From NCBI RefSeq assembly GCF_947179165.1, contig NC_077242.1:28085097-28149096 (forward strand): a stretch of DNA of 64,000 bases, read 5' to 3'. The DNA is from Solanum dulcamara (lineage: Eukaryota; Streptophyta; Magnoliopsida; Solanales; Solanaceae). Of the stretch, positions 45,985 through 59,400 are shown one piece after another; the first letter of the stretch is position 1; each line of letters begins with the position of its first letter. A program made the translations under genes and the position numbers. A model generated the notes under the pieces. The model ran no database searches. It saw only the letters and a list, made by a program, of their open reading frames with translations, and had not been told where the DNA came from.

Positions 45985-47100
45985 GTTGTAAATTTTGTAT
46001 TTTGTTGATGTGTTTGAAAGGGTTACTAACTGTGTAGGTCTAAGCAAAAAGAAAAACTAGAAAAGAACAGTGACATGGAGATATGATAAACCGTTGGAAA
46101 CCTGACAAATCCTCAGACCAAACAATCAGAAAGGCAAGAAAAACATGTTCACTGTTTAGGGGTGATAGAAAGAGAGACAAGCTGTTAGGCTTTTGACAGA
46201 CCATCACACAACACTGTTAGACCCCTCATTTTGAAATATCCACTATTGAAGGTCGACCAAATAAATAGGTTGATTGACGGATGATCATCTACTGTCGCCT
46301 ACAAGTAAGTATTTCTAAACCTAGTATTTGAACCAATCCACTACCATTTTCTAAAACTCAAGTAAATCCCAAACTCAATCCATTCCTTCAACCCAATACA
46401 CCAACCCAATTTGACCTTATAACCCCAATACCCAAATTCAAGTTCTAATTCTCCAAAATAAATCACCTATTCCTTATTATTGCTAAATAATCAATATTAT
46501 TATTTTTTCTGTCCACAACCATTACAACTAACACACCCAATATCCACGTTGCATTTTCTCCTTCCTCACATCACGCTCCATACTCCACAACTCACTCTCG
46601 CTCTATTTTCCAATTCCACTAACCCAATTCACAGGCATAGTTTGAAGGAAGTGATTAAGAATTGGATTCATAGGGTTTAAGGGTTGTATCACTCATCTCC
46701 ATTGTTCATCGAACTAAATGTATGTTGATGTTTGAATTCTGAATTTTGTGGTGTTTGGTATGATTATGTTGATATAGTAACCATAAATTAGGGTGAAGAC
46801 TAAGTAACCCTAGGTAATCAATGGTTGAATTTGATGAATGCTCAATACTGGGGTGTGGTTGAAATTATAGTTGTATTTGTATGTATGTCTATATATATGA
46901 AAATCAAAAAAATATTTTGATTTTATAGTGATTAAGTGATAGTTCCCAATGATAGAGTGAGTGAAAACTCATAAAAATTATCATGAGTGACATTCTTAAG
47001 CTAAATCATCACTTTTGTAATTGTATTATTGTGATACACAGGAGAAGTCTGAGTACATATTAGTGTTGTCGAATGATAACAAGGGTGAAATTTTGAGTAA
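45985..47100 (+). repeat. Athila-type 3' LTR (E5), end uncertain
   Basis: Non-coding and related to 28115-29401: start, 'accgtt/gacaaaccatt' words, an ACCC/pyrimidine-rich middle at 46330-46460, and 'cacaggagaagtctgagtacat' at 47038 matching 29354. The right end is not defined. Confidence 0.55.
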
Positions 47101-47121
47101 CCCTCAATGTACTTAAATGGT

Positions 47122-47196
47122 GTTGATGTTTCACTATGTTATTAGATTTATGACTCATTTGAGCCCTTAACCTTAATAACATAGTGAAGCATCAAC
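47122..47196. repeat. 22-bp inverted repeat (hairpin)
   Basis: Arms gttgatgtttcactatgttatt (47122-47143) and its reverse complement (47175-47196) differ at one base and enclose a 31-base loop. It lies just beyond the LTR-like text of E5. Confidence 0.85.
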
Positions 47197-47806
47197 AAAA
47201 TTATGAGAAAACACTAAAATAGACTTCTGACTATGCTCATGATGAACCGTCGGACATCTGAAAAGATGTCAAATGCACTGTCATTAAGCCTATTAAAAAG
47301 TGTTATTGAAAAGAGCCTGACGATATGTTTGATGGATCATCACTCTTGTGTTGGCCCATCAGACAAGCCATCACAATAAATTGTATTACCACTAGGGGAA
47401 AGAGACGGTGGGACTGACGGCCTATCATACCCATGGTAGGCTATCAAGCCTACTCCTGTATGATTTCCTTTTACCCGAACACTAATGACAGACAAAATGA
47501 TGGTCTGTTGCACTTGTGATGGTCCTTCACTTGCTTTGTCATTAGAAATTTGTTTTCCCAACTTTAATCTTTCGTATGTGATTTAATACTATCACATGAA
47601 CTGATATTCTTCCTCAATGGATACAAATGTCTTCAAAACTAAGAAAAACTGGTGGTGGTGCATGAAAGTGGTCAGAGCGGTATTTACAAAATAAACCGAC
47701 TAGCTCAAAGAGGATTTCTAGGTAGTCACACCTGGGATCATCACTCCAGCATATCAAACTAGAGCCCTAGTACAATAGCAACATGAATCTCCCTAGTATA
47801 AAGAGG
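47197..47806 (+). other. LTR-like DNA and coding-relic edge
   Basis: 47220-47540 again carries 'gacgg/ccatcac/ccgtca' words like the E1 LTR (2490-2830). 47560-47806 looks like the left edge of a decayed coding region that continues after the solo LTR at 49941. There is no intact ORF. Confidence 0.4.
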
Positions 47807-47811
47807 GAGAT

Positions 47812-49935
47812 TGTAATACCCTGTAAGTTGGAAAGTCGAAACCAAGGAAATGTTTTAAGGGAATTGACTAATTAGCTTTTACGACTCAATCTATGAGTCG
47901 TAGGTACTTCTATGAGTCATAGGAATGACTTGTAGAAGTGATGTTCAGGTTGGAAATTAGAATATGTAAGGAAGTGAGTCTACGAGCCAAGTTATGACTA
48001 GTAGAAGGATTTACGAGTCGTAGAAGTGACTCGTAGAGAAACTTTAGAGACTTAGATTTGCAGGATTCTCAGACCCTACAGGACGAATGGGTCTTACGAC
48101 CCATAGAATTGATGATGACTCATAGAGGCTCAGGGATTTTTAATCTACAGGACGAGTCATTTCTATGACTCACCGACACCCCTACAATTCGTAGGGTTGG
48201 TTTGTAAGGTCTATCCAATAGAATTTTAAAGAATGGTATTTTGGTCTTCTCCTATGTTTTATCAGTGAAGTGTTGTCATTTTAGGACTAAGTACTCCCTA
48301 TATAATAAACCTAAGCCTTCCAAAATACCTCAGTAACTCTCATTCACCAAAACCCTTTCCTCCCAAGGCTTTTCTCAAGGCTTTCTTCATCACCAAGCAG
48401 ATTCTAGCTAAGGTTCCTCAAGAGCATGTTCCTCTTCCAATCTGAAAGTCAAAATCTATTAAGGTATGTGGGTCTTTATCTATGATTTCTTCCACTTATA
48501 GAGCCCAAAACCCCTTTTCAAATTATATCTTAATTTTAAAGTATGAATTTCTTGTGGGCTACGCTAATTTCTGTTCAAAAGCATGAATCATGATTAAATT
48601 ATTGATTATGGGTCTATTTTGATGCAATATGATTTGAAATGCATGGATTGATTATTTACAAGTATTTTCTCTATTTAGTCCTTTAAAAGTTCTTGAGATT
48701 CATGATGGGTTGTTTAAAACATCATTCAAATTGATAAATTTCATAAATGTGCATGCATGATTTCAATTACATACATATTAGAAGTTGATTTGACTTGAAC
48801 TCACCTAGTTTTACTCTATTCTCATTTATGCATGATTTAAAGGTGATAGACTACAATTAGATGATTAATAAAGCTAATGAATATGATTTTAAGAGTCTTT
48901 TCATGAGAGAATGAATGTCAGTGAGAAAATTTCTAGCCTAATGTAATGGATTCTTGCGCGATAAGGACAATTCTTGCATAATTGAATCACTAAATATTTT
49001 AAGGAGCTATTCTACAGAATGATGATTTGATATCTCAAAATGTACATATATTTATGTTACTATGTTATATTATTCAGTGAGATTTGACTTAGAACTGAAT
49101 GAGGCATGAGGTGGTGTTTAGTAAGGGAATCCTAGTAGCAACCTCTTATTTCATTAACTATGTGCCAATATAGAAGCCCTTGTAGGCTAGGCTAGTGGAT
49201 CCATAAATGGCTATCAAAAGTTAAAGAAATTAATATTGATAGAGTTCTACCTTGGCAAGTAGTCTCCCCTTTTCAATGTGGGGGTCACGTTGGATTCCAT
49301 GTTATAGCTTACATGGTCTTAATGTCAGTTATAGTCACCTTACCACAAATGAAGGTTTCCAAATGCTATTTACTTGATTAGTCATGTATGCATTCACTCA
49401 TATACTTTACCTTATAAATGTCGTAATGTTTTCATTATATTGCATGCCTACATATTTAGTACATTCAAAGTACTAACGCATACTCATTTGCTTACATGAT
49501 ATCACTATGTAGGGACCAACGTTCCTCCTCATCCTCCTCAAAGTGGCTAGTTGGGATTGTTGAAGGCTATATTTTTATGAGTTCCCATGTTCTGGGAAAA
49601 ATAGTCCTTTTCTTTCTAGCTTGTGTTATGTTGAGAATCTTGGTTATCTTTTGCGATACTTTATTTCTATTTTGATTTAGTATAAGCTAGGGACATGTCT
49701 TATCTCCCACCAAGTCTAAGAGTAGAGCTATTGTTGGACAAATGTAAGACAAATCTTGACTATAGATGCTGCTATGATGTTCTTTCCTTAGTCTTATTTT
49801 CCCCTTTTATTTCTGCTTGTCTTTTATTTTGTCATTACCTATGAATGATAAATGAATGCTAAGAGTCTTGGGTGAGGTATCTTTGAGTTTCTCATTCGCC
49901 GTTTCATGTCTATTCCCTAGGCTTGGATAGTGATA
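47812..49935 (+). repeat. Solo LTR with GAGAT target duplication
   Basis: Begins TGTAATACCCTG and ends TAGTGATA (a decayed TGACA-type end). It is flanked by identical GAGAT (47807-47811 and 49936-49940). The 3' half is clearly related to the E2 LTR ('ggtaagggaatcctagtagcaa' at 49120, 'gtaggg accaacg' near 49511, 'gagttcccatgttc' near 49581), so the family is Tekay-type. A TATA-like tatataataaa lies at about 48299. The 5' part has many 'gactcgtag' words (47880-48190). There is no internal region. Confidence 0.87.
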
Positions 49936-49940
49936 GAGAT

Positions 49941-50520
49941 GAATTAGATAATGCTCAAGTTTTGATGTGTCCTCATCTAAATTTATGGAGGAAAGACCAA
50001 GAAAACCTGAGCAAACCAGGATTGATATACAGAAACCAATCTGGGCAATCCAATCAAAACAAAATCATCCATATTTCAAAATATGATTCTCTTGAAAGTT
50101 AAGGGTTCCAAAAAGTACTATTAGAAGAGGCAAACTATTACTACTGAAATAGTCTAAAAAGGAACATTGCTAAGAATGCAAGGATCTCAGTATTGGACTT
50201 GTCCAAATACGATAACATCAAGTAATGGTTCAAAGAGTACAAACTCGAATAGATGTTGTAGGAGCCTGACATATATTATCGATTGTTAGTTTGTGAGTTC
50301 TATGCAAATTATATAGCCAAATTAGACTTATGACCTAAACCAGCAAAGGGATAGATGATCATGATGCTTCTAGTATTGTTTAAGGGAGTACATGTATATA
50401 TATCCCCAACCATGATGAATAGGTTCTTATTTGAGCCGAATTATGTGACACCACCATGGATGATGGAATTTCATCACCGAATGCGAGATAGGTTTGAACA
50501 ACATAAATGGGTCGCTTAGG
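49941..50520 (+). pseudogene. Decayed coding relic, possible plant transposon-protein domain
   Basis: One frame at 50185-50440 reads, with stops, 'ISVLDLSKYDNIK', 'YYRLLVCEFYANYIAKL' and 'LFKGVHVYISPTMMNRFLF'. The EFYAN...(V)xGVHV.ISP..(I/M)NRFL pattern resembles a retrotransposon-linked domain often annotated as putative plant transposon protein. This is recalled resemblance only. Element E6 cuts it at 50520. Confidence 0.35.
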
Positions 50521-52528
50521 TGTTATGACCCTTCAGGTCATTTTTGTCCTTTCTAATATTTTCAGTGTTTAGAGATTTTTTGTAGCAACCCCAAGTTATT
50601 TATGACCTACCGGCACTGACAATGCAATCTCCTGATTGTTCATTTGGGTTTTATGCCCAATTCTCTATTTTGGAACTCTTAGAGTTTGAACGATTAACTT
50701 CAGTCAAAAATTCTGGAAAGCACCCTCATAATAGAATTCTGATAATTCTATCAGCTTCCAAATGGACAAATTAGGCTAGTAACATGATCAGCATGAGTAT
50801 CGAGGCAATCGGTGTGAGTTTGGCGCTAGTTGGCACTTTAATCTTTAATATTTGGCCTAAGGTTGACTTTGGTCAACATTCTTGGTAAACTCACTCGGAT
50901 TGAAATTTCGTTAGTATGGTCAGCTCTAGAATGGTCATTTTAGGCTAAAAGCATGCTCTTCTTGAGTCCCAAGCCTTCTGGTGCGAGTTTGAGCCATTAG
51001 GCATTTTAGCCTTTAAATTTTAGTCTAAGGTTGACTTTGGTGAAGATTCTTGGTAAACATGCTCGGATTAAAATTCCAACAGTGTAGTTTACTCTAAAGT
51101 ATCAAGTTTAGTCTAGAAAAACCTTTGGTTCATGTCCCAAGGCTTTTGGTCTTATTTTGAGCCTCTTTATAGAATTGGCAAAAAAAATTATTCTTGGGTG
51201 TAAGACCCATATTTTTTTGAGATGACATCGAATGGAAATTTTGACTACGCCATTGATTCTTGAGCATCTAATTTGGTGGGGTAGCATAGTCCATTTAGCG
51301 CACAGGACTCCGAATGAATCTCGAGCACCTCATCAAAGTATCTTTCCAACTCCAAACTCAGCTGATGTAGCCCTTACTGGTGCATCATGGATTGTTCTTT
51401 GCCTTCACAAACTTGTCCTCGCAATTGCGAGGAATGGTCTAGAAGACCTTCGCATTGACGAACCTGATCCTTGTGATCTTGAAGAATGGTCAGGTTGGCC
51501 ATCATGATCATGAACCTAGTCCTCGCGTTCGTGATAGTAATTTGACTGGTCCTATTAATTAAGGATCAACCCTTTTTTCAGCCGGCCCCTCCATTTGTTC
51601 TTGTGATTTTGGGAGCTAGGAAGCTCTAAATTGGGTGATTCCATGTCCTGGAGCTTTGGTTGTAGCTATGCGGTGGAGTGTTCGAGGGAATGTAAAGATC
51701 ATCAATTTTGGAAGGGAATGTGAAGATTATGATTTTGGGCTATTTTCTATCATTTTGAGCATCAATTTGTGCCCTGTTTTGGAGTACAAGCTCAATAATG
51801 CATTCAAAATATTTTCACGGAGTCATTTTTGGGATTTCTATTACAGGTCTCACAATATCGTTTTTGACCCAATTTTGGGCTGTCGCCACCAGGTACATCC
51901 TTGGTCCCCTTGCTTATTTCCTATCTTCTCCCTTTTTCATATCAGATGATTCTTATTGTAGACTTCTATATTATATTTATTTGTTATTTGTGATATGTAC
52001 TCCTTGTTTACATGTTCTTTATACTTGCTTTATCTTTGGAGCTCAGTCGGCCGATGCTTACTGAGTGCCACTTGTTGGTACTCATACTACACTTCTGCAC
52101 CCTGCAAATCATAATATGGGTTTTCTTTGCTAATTTGGATATCGTGCAGAGCATATCTTGGATTTTGGAGATTGGGTGAGATCTTGGCATTCAGAGTTGC
52201 CTATCTCCCTCTGTTTTGGCTTAGACCAGTCTTTAATTTGTATCCAGAGACAGTCTATATTACTATAATTATCATTACATCTTTATAAACCTTGTACTTC
52301 CTTATTTGGTCTAGTAACTTGACTACCGACTGATACCATGTCTTGAGGGTTATTTTGCTGTATTGTTATTACTCTTTTCTTATTATTAATATTATTATTA
52401 TTATTATTCATTTCATTACTTTCACTTTTGATGGTCCATTGCCTATGGTTTTATATTGTGGAGTTAGGCTTACCTACTAGTGGGTTGATAGTAGGTGCCA
52501 TCATGACTTGAGAAATAGGGTCGTGACA
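50521..52528 (+). repeat. E6 5' LTR
   Basis: Begins TGTTATGACCC and ends GTCGTGACA, 2.0 kb. Its first 320 bases match 63678-64000 (for example 'tgttcatttgggttttatg'). An internal word pair 'ggttgactttggt' and 'attcttggtaaac' occurs twice (50869 and 51028), showing an internal duplication of about 160 bp. ORFs inside (51232-51507, 51635-52064) lack any support. Confidence 0.8.
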
Positions 52529-52531
52529 TAG

Positions 52532-52544
52532 TGGTATAGGAGCT
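52532..52544 (+). promoter_or_regulatory. E6 primer binding site, degenerate
   Basis: tggtataggagct lies 3 bases after the LTR. It is a two-base variant of the Met-tRNA site TGGTATCAGAGCT. Confidence 0.65.
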
Positions 52545-52734
52545 TAGGTTCGCTGATATCTTCATTATAAGAGCAAATGCCTAGTAGAGTCCTGCAGATT
52601 GGTGCGGAGATGTCTGTGTCCTATCTTCGGGAGGCTATACAACATTTTAAGGACAATCCCTTCTTTATTTCTTATCGTGTGAAATTTATTTGGTCAACCT
52701 CTAAATACTTTCTTTGAATTCATTCCTCCTTAGA

Positions 52735-53650
52735 TGGATAGTACGAGCTTTTAGTTGGGCATGTCTAGAGAATCGGCACATACTACCTAGGCTTCGACCG
52801 TATCTATGACCATCTCAACTCCTTTGGGTCCACTATTAGAGATTCTGCATCTTATTGAGTATAAACCATACACATGAGTTGTTTTGGGTGCATCGAGTAG
52901 TTTGCAGCCTAGGGTTGGGCTTGTAGGCCCTTAGTAGGGTTCTTCATTGGTCTCTGAGTATGTGATGGAGTTTTTAGAATGGACAGGGCCTGCTCCTACA
53001 CTTTTTTCTATGGAGCGAGACATGACTCAACGATTTATTAAGGGATTGATTTTACTTCTTCACCTAGCATCACATCACTTGAAAGTAGTTGAGTCTACTT
53101 TTCCCCAGGTGGTCAGTTATGTGAGGTCTATAGACCAGGCATGTATGGATACTTACAGAATTGGAGATAAGAGATCCCACCATCAATGTAATAGAGGTAG
53201 CATCTCACCTCAAGGGAGGCATCGTCCTTGGGAGGGTTACCCTCACCCTCGACTTACAGGACCCATGGTGGGATCACCTCAGGTTTTAGGAGGTCTTGTG
53301 ACATTTATGGTACCCACGGTGGACAGAGTTCACAACAGACTTCTCAGGGTATGCCTTTTGAGCATCCAGGTTCTATGGTTCATGCTATTCTAGCCAATCT
53401 ATGTTAGTGGGTTGCAGTTAGTAGTAGGTTTTAAACATGTAATGAGTTGGGACATTTTGGCTGGGGATTTTCCTACAGTCACACATCGCAGGCGATAGGG
53501 TTGACAGGATCGAATTTATAGGGATCATGGATAATCCGTTAGAGGTGGTACCCCGAGTGTTATGGTTAGTGGTACAGGTGTTCAGTTGGAGGCTAGGCAT
53601 ATTCCATCCCATACTTCTACAGGTCAGATAGAGGAAGAGACTCCAGGTAT
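52735..53650 (+). pseudogene. E6 gag relic
   Basis: Frame pieces include an open block 52947-53393 with 'MERDMTQRFIKGLILLLHL' followed by 'TFPQVVSYVRSIDQA', the usual end of a Ty3/gypsy gag domain, then a basic linker. A remnant 'CNELGHFGWG' (about 53437) is half of a zinc knuckle. The lineage is not certain: a chromovirus or related Ty3/gypsy group. Confidence 0.6.
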
Positions 53651-54609
53651 CAATCAGATTTGTCCAAATTTTATTTCTAGGACCTTTATTACTTGTAGTG
53701 CTTGGGTGTTGGGGTGTTTATACCCATTGGTGATTACTTGACTTGTTAGATCCATCTTATGAATCTAGTAGTTACTTTACATGGACTTATGTGGGATTAC
53801 TTACTTAGCTTGATTACTTGCCTATTGTTGCTATGACAACTTTACTTGAAACTATGTGTATGTGTTCATCTCCCCAAGGTGATTTCTTTTAGTAGTGGAT
53901 CATATTGGTTTTACTGTTATGTTACAGTTGTTATGGAGTTATAACTTATGGATGTTGATCTTAGTTGATTGCACTAGAAGATTTTTGTTTAGCCATTCTA
54001 GAGTGTTCAGGGTGCGAGGTTCGCGCGTGTGATTGTAGTTAGCTGGCAGTGTTCCTTGGGGTGGTTCAATTTTAATTATTGTCACTTTTGAAAAAGGGTT
54101 TATATGCTTGTTCGCTACCTACCGACTCAGGTTTTATTGGATTATGGTGGTTTACTTAAATTTATACTCATGGAGTGATAGATGGACTCATGACATTAAT
54201 TTCGATTCCTTTTGGGTTAGATTCTCATATTGGTTTGGTTTTCTAGAAGACCTATTGGTAGCACATTAACATTAGAGTTGGTCTTAGTGTACTTTTCTTT
54301 CCACCCGTGGATTTAGTTATCTCTGGGAGTAGTCTTTTAATTTTGAAAGATAGGTTTCAAACTAAAGTTATGGATTTTGGGAGCTATTGGGTTAGAACTT
54401 TGGGCTTGTACCCTAGGCTAAGTTGTTTATTTTGAGGTCTTACTGCTCTTCGACGATCAGGTGGTGCTTGCCTTTTCTTTGTGGTTATTTGGACAGTGTT
54501 TAGATAGTGCTGGGAGATGTTAGTATGGTTTAGGATGGGTAAGATACCCATGATGACTAAAGAGTTTTGAGTTTGGACTATAAAGCAAAAAATTTGTCTT
54601 GAGAGTTAT
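53651..54609 (+). other. E6 pol relic, very degraded
   Basis: This stretch follows gag and is expected to hold protease and the start of RT. Stops occur in all frames and no RT, RNase H or integrase motif is readable. It ends at the E7 insertion. Confidence 0.4.
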
Positions 54610-56236
54610 TGTCATGACCCCATCAAGGGCCTAGTCATATTAGCATACATTGCATCGATAAGGTAAAGAACAACATAAATATGAGCGAAAGTAATCATTA
54701 AGTGGGGAATAGCCTAAGGGAGATCAACTCTATAAACGTCCAACCGTACTACACCATGATATCGTCTAAATATGCTTCTAGTCTAGCCTTTGATGTGGGC
54801 TTAGGAAGATCTCCTAGCTCACCCTAACAATAGAAGAAAGGGTAAAAAATAGTAACATGAATAAAAGTCATGTCCTCGGTAGAATGAGGACTCATCAACT
54901 TCTTTGAAATCTAAAATAAATCTCTAGCCACGAGTGGGGTGATCGTGAGTGTCTTTCGTCCCTACATTATAAGACAATATAGGAAAAATATGCATTAGTA
55001 CATTTGAATGTACTAAGTATGTGAGGTATGCATGAACAAGTAAAAAACTTAATCAATATGCCATAGGATGCATGACAAATCAGAATTTACATGAGTGTAG
55101 TTCAAAAGCATTTTAAATCATAAGAAACTCTTGATCAATGCATATCATAAGAACTTCAACTTTCAAGTCATAACTTGACATCTCATAGCTTTAACTGGAA
55201 CTTGTGTGGAATAGAACCTTTAACCGACAACTAAGACCATGTGAGCTATTACATAGAATCCGATGACTCCTGTATCGAGACAAACCGATGACTCCTGCAT
55301 AGAAAAAGGGGAGGCTACCTTGCCAGGGGTCATCGGTTTGTCTCGATAGTTTTTATTGGGACTCATAAACTCATCTGAAATTCATAATCATAGCTTAAAA
55401 ATATAGCTTTATGCATGGGAATCTATAAATCAACTTAAAATCATACAATTCATATGAGAACATCCATATAAAGATCACTGATATCATTTAAAAGTGAAAT
55501 CAAATCAGCCCAATGCAATTCATCAAAACTAGGGTTCATAATCAATTATAAATTGAATGAAAACTTGAGAAATCTTTGGGACTTCATGGGTGAAAAGATC
55601 TCATTAATCAATGCCCACATACTTTGAGTAAGAAGATAAAATAATTTGGAAGAATTTGAGAATTTTGATAGAGAGCTTGAGTGAATTTCTTGGAAGTCTT
55701 CAATGGAGTCCTTATGAGCCTCTTGTAGAGAAAGAGAATATTTGAGTAGGTGAATTGTACAAGAATGAATGAAATTAAGTGTTTATGGTAGTTTATAGAG
55801 TAGAATTAGGCAGTAAAAAATTTCAGGTTTATTAAATAACAACTAGGGAAATGTCTAAAGGTCCCTTACATAAAAATTGAATTCGAACGAAAAACTTCTC
55901 TCAGGTACGTGATGCGGAGCTGCTCTCGGATAGGCTAGTTTTTAGCGAATGAGATTTTTTCCAGATTTTGACTCGAGGAAAAATTACACTGAGCAGAAAC
56001 AAGTGGGCGATGCGGAGCTTCCCTGCACCTCACTGTTTTGTGCAATTTTTGATAAAATTCATCTTTCGATGCATGAGTCCTAAAAATCCACCGAGACCAT
56101 TTTCTCCTAGGTTTTAACCTCATAATCGATATTTCAGACTTGGATTTGCCAAAAAGAATAAGGAACATGCGTTATGATAGATTCCTATTCCTAAGGCATT
56201 CTTAAGGTACTTATGAGCATTTTGTGAAATGTGACA
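54610..56236 (-). repeat. E7 3' LTR with internal deletion
   Basis: Collinear with 61255-63340 but about 460 bp shorter. The gap falls just after 'ggctaccttgcca' (55313-55325), where unrelated inverted-repeat sequence is present. The minus-strand start (TGTCACATTTC at 56236) is preceded by the polypurine tract ccaaggggagatat. Confidence 0.85.
55273..55348. repeat. 23-bp inverted repeat at the LTR deletion breakpoint
   Basis: tatcgagacaaaccgatgactcc (55273-55295) and its reverse complement with one mismatch (55326-55348) enclose 30 bases. The word ccgatgactcctg also occurs as a direct repeat at 55260 and 55285. The right arm has no counterpart in the other LTR. Confidence 0.88.
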
Positions 56237-56481
56237 ATATCTCCCCTTGGAAAACATTTGTCCTCAACTGAGATTCAATTAATACAGGAAGGACATGGGA
56301 AAGAGGACTAGCAACCCAACATGTACAGGAAGACACTTTGAAAATGCATAAAACATATAAACTTAACATAAAATCATAACTTTGAAATCAACTTTTTTAT
56401 GAACGTGCATGTATATGAATGAAATAGGAGGAACTGAATACATAAGAGTTCAACTAGCTTGAATAAGAACAACTTACTACT

Positions 56482-59400
56482 TTAGGCTTGCATAGAGGGA
56501 AAGAGGTACGGGTATTATTTCATCATATCCGCCTCCGCCTCCCAAGTAGCACTTTCTACTTGTTGATTCCTTCATAGCACTTTGACGGACACAACTTCTT
56601 TGTTTCTTAACTTCTTAACTTGCCAATCTAAGATTTCCACCGGAACTTCTTCATAAGTTAAATTTTTCTCAACACTTAAATCTTTCAATGGCACAATGGA
56701 GTTTTGATCACCCACAAACTTCCTCAACATAGACACATAAAACATCGGGTGAACCATAGATAACTCAAATAGAAAATCTAACTCATAAGACACTTTGCCA
56801 ACACGTCTCAATACCTTGTAAGGTCCAACGTATCTAGGACTCAATTTCCCTTTCTTGCCAAAACGCAGTACACCCTTCATGGGTAAAACCTTCAAATAGA
56901 CCCAATCATCCACTTCAAATTTGAGCTCTCTTTTCCTAACATTGGAATAGGACTTTTAATGACTTTGAGCCGTCTTCAACCTCTCTCTTATGAGTCTTAC
57001 CTTATCCATAGCATCGATAACCAAATCTGGACCAATCAAGGTTATCTTACAAACTTCAAACCATCCCACCGAGGACCTACATCTCCTCTCATACAATGCT
57101 TCGAAAGAAACCATTTGGATGCTAGAGTGATAAATATTATTATGGGCAAACTTAATCAATAGAAAATGTTCATCCCAACTTTTTTTGAAATCAATAACAC
57201 ATGACCTTAGCATATCTGCTAAAGTTTGGGTCGTTCTTTCGGCTTGACCGTCGGTTTGTGGGTGAAAAACGGTACTTAACTTAACCTTTATACCGAGACC
57301 CTTTTGAAATGACCTACATAAGTGTGAAGTGAATTATGTACCTCAATACAATATGATGGACAAGGGCACACCATGAAGTCTTACTAACTCACGTACATAC
57401 AACTTAGCATAATCTTCGGCACCATAGGAAATGTTAACAGGTAGAAAATGAGCCGACTTGGTCATCTGATCTACAACAACCCAAATGGAATCGTATTTAT
57501 TCTTAGTATGGGGAAATCCCGTTACAAAATCTATATTTACATCTTTCCATTTCTAAGTAGGAATTTCAATATCTTGGGCTATACCTCCCGATCTTTGATG
57601 CTCAACTTTAACTTCTTGGCAATTTGGACACGTAGCTATAAACTCCGCTATGTCCTTCTTCATGCCATTCCACCAATACACATCTCTCAAATCAAGATAC
57701 ATCTTGGTGGAACTCGGATGAATCGAGTATTGGGAACTATAAGCCCCATTTAATACCAACTCTCTTATCCTATCAATGTTAAGTACACACAAACGACCTT
57801 GTTAACCTATCACACCATCTCCCCCTTGGGGGAAAGCCTCAATGGATTTTTTGGCAACCGACTTCTTTAACTCAACCAATGTTGGATCTTGGTATTGCTT
57901 GGCCCTAACATCCTCTACAAGAGATGATTCCGAATAATTATGAATAAAGAACACCTCCATCATTAGAATAAACCAAATGCACACCTAAACGTGTCAACCT
58001 ATGAAAATCTTTAATCAATTCTTTCTTATCTTTTTCAACATGTGCCACACTACTCATGGAAAACCTACTCAGTGCATCGATAACCACATTAGCTTTTCCC
58101 GAATGATATAACATACTCATATCATAATCCTTCAATAATTCAAGCCATTTCCTTTGCCAAAGGTTCAAATCTTTTTGCTTAAACACATATTATAAACTTT
58201 TATGATCGGTGAACACATACACATGGACACCATAAAGATAGTGTCTCCAAATTTTCAAGGTAAACACAATCACCGCTAGTTCAAGATCATGGGTTGGATA
58301 GTTTCGTTCATGCACCTTCATTTGGCTAGAATCATAGGACATTGCCTTACCATGTTGCATCAATACACAACCAAGATCAACCCTTGAGGCATCAGAATAT
58401 ACCACGAAACCATCAAACCCTTCTGTAAACATCAACATAGAAGTGGTAGTGACGATCCTTTAATTCTTGGCAACTCTTTTCATATGATTTTGACCATTAA
58501 AACTTCACCTTCTTTTGAGTCAACTTGGTCAAAGGTGATGAGATCGATGAAAACCCTTCCACAAATCTCTTATAGAATCTGGCTAGGCCCAAGAAGCTTC
58601 AAATATCCGAAGGAGATAATGGGCTAGGCCAATTCTTAACCGCTTTGATTTTCTTAGGATCAACTATAATCCCTTCATCGGACATAATGTGACCAAGGAA
58701 AGCCTCCTCCCTTAATCAAAACTCACATTTGTTGAACTTTGCAAATAGTTATTTGTCTCTTAGAGTTTGCAGCAAAATCCTTAAGTGAATTTCATGCTCT
58801 TTCTCATTCTGAGAGTAAACCAAAATGTCTTCGATGAATACAATCAAAAATATAGCTAGGTATTTCTTGAACACCCTATCTATTAAATCCATGAAAGTCG
58901 CAGGAGCATTGGTCAAACCAAATGACATGACTAGAAATTCATAATGGCCATACCTTGTCCGAAATGCCATTTTGGAAAGGTCACACTGCCCCACTCTTAA
59001 TTGGTGATAACCGGAACAAAGGTCTATCTTGGAGAAGTAACTTTTCCCTTGCAATTGATCAAATAAGTGATCTATTCCCAGAATTGGATACTTATTCTAG
59101 ATGGTTACCTTATACAATTGGTGATAATCAATGCACACACGTAGTGAACCATCCTTCTTCCTAACAAACAATACGAGAGCACCCCATGGAGAAATTCTTG
59201 TCCTAATGAATCTCTTGTCTAATAAGTCCTATAATTCATCCTTCAAATCTATTAACTCTGCCAGAGCCATCCAGTAAAGAGGGATAGAAATAGGTTGAGT
59301 ATCCGGCAGAAGGTCTATACCAAAATTAATCTCCCTTTCGAGAGGAACATTGGGTAAATTATTGGAAAACACATTCGGAAACTCATTTACAATGGGGACC

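Noticed and set aside
51232..52064. Three overlapping ORFs of 88-104 codons
   Set aside because: They lie in the E6 5' LTR with no family resemblance.
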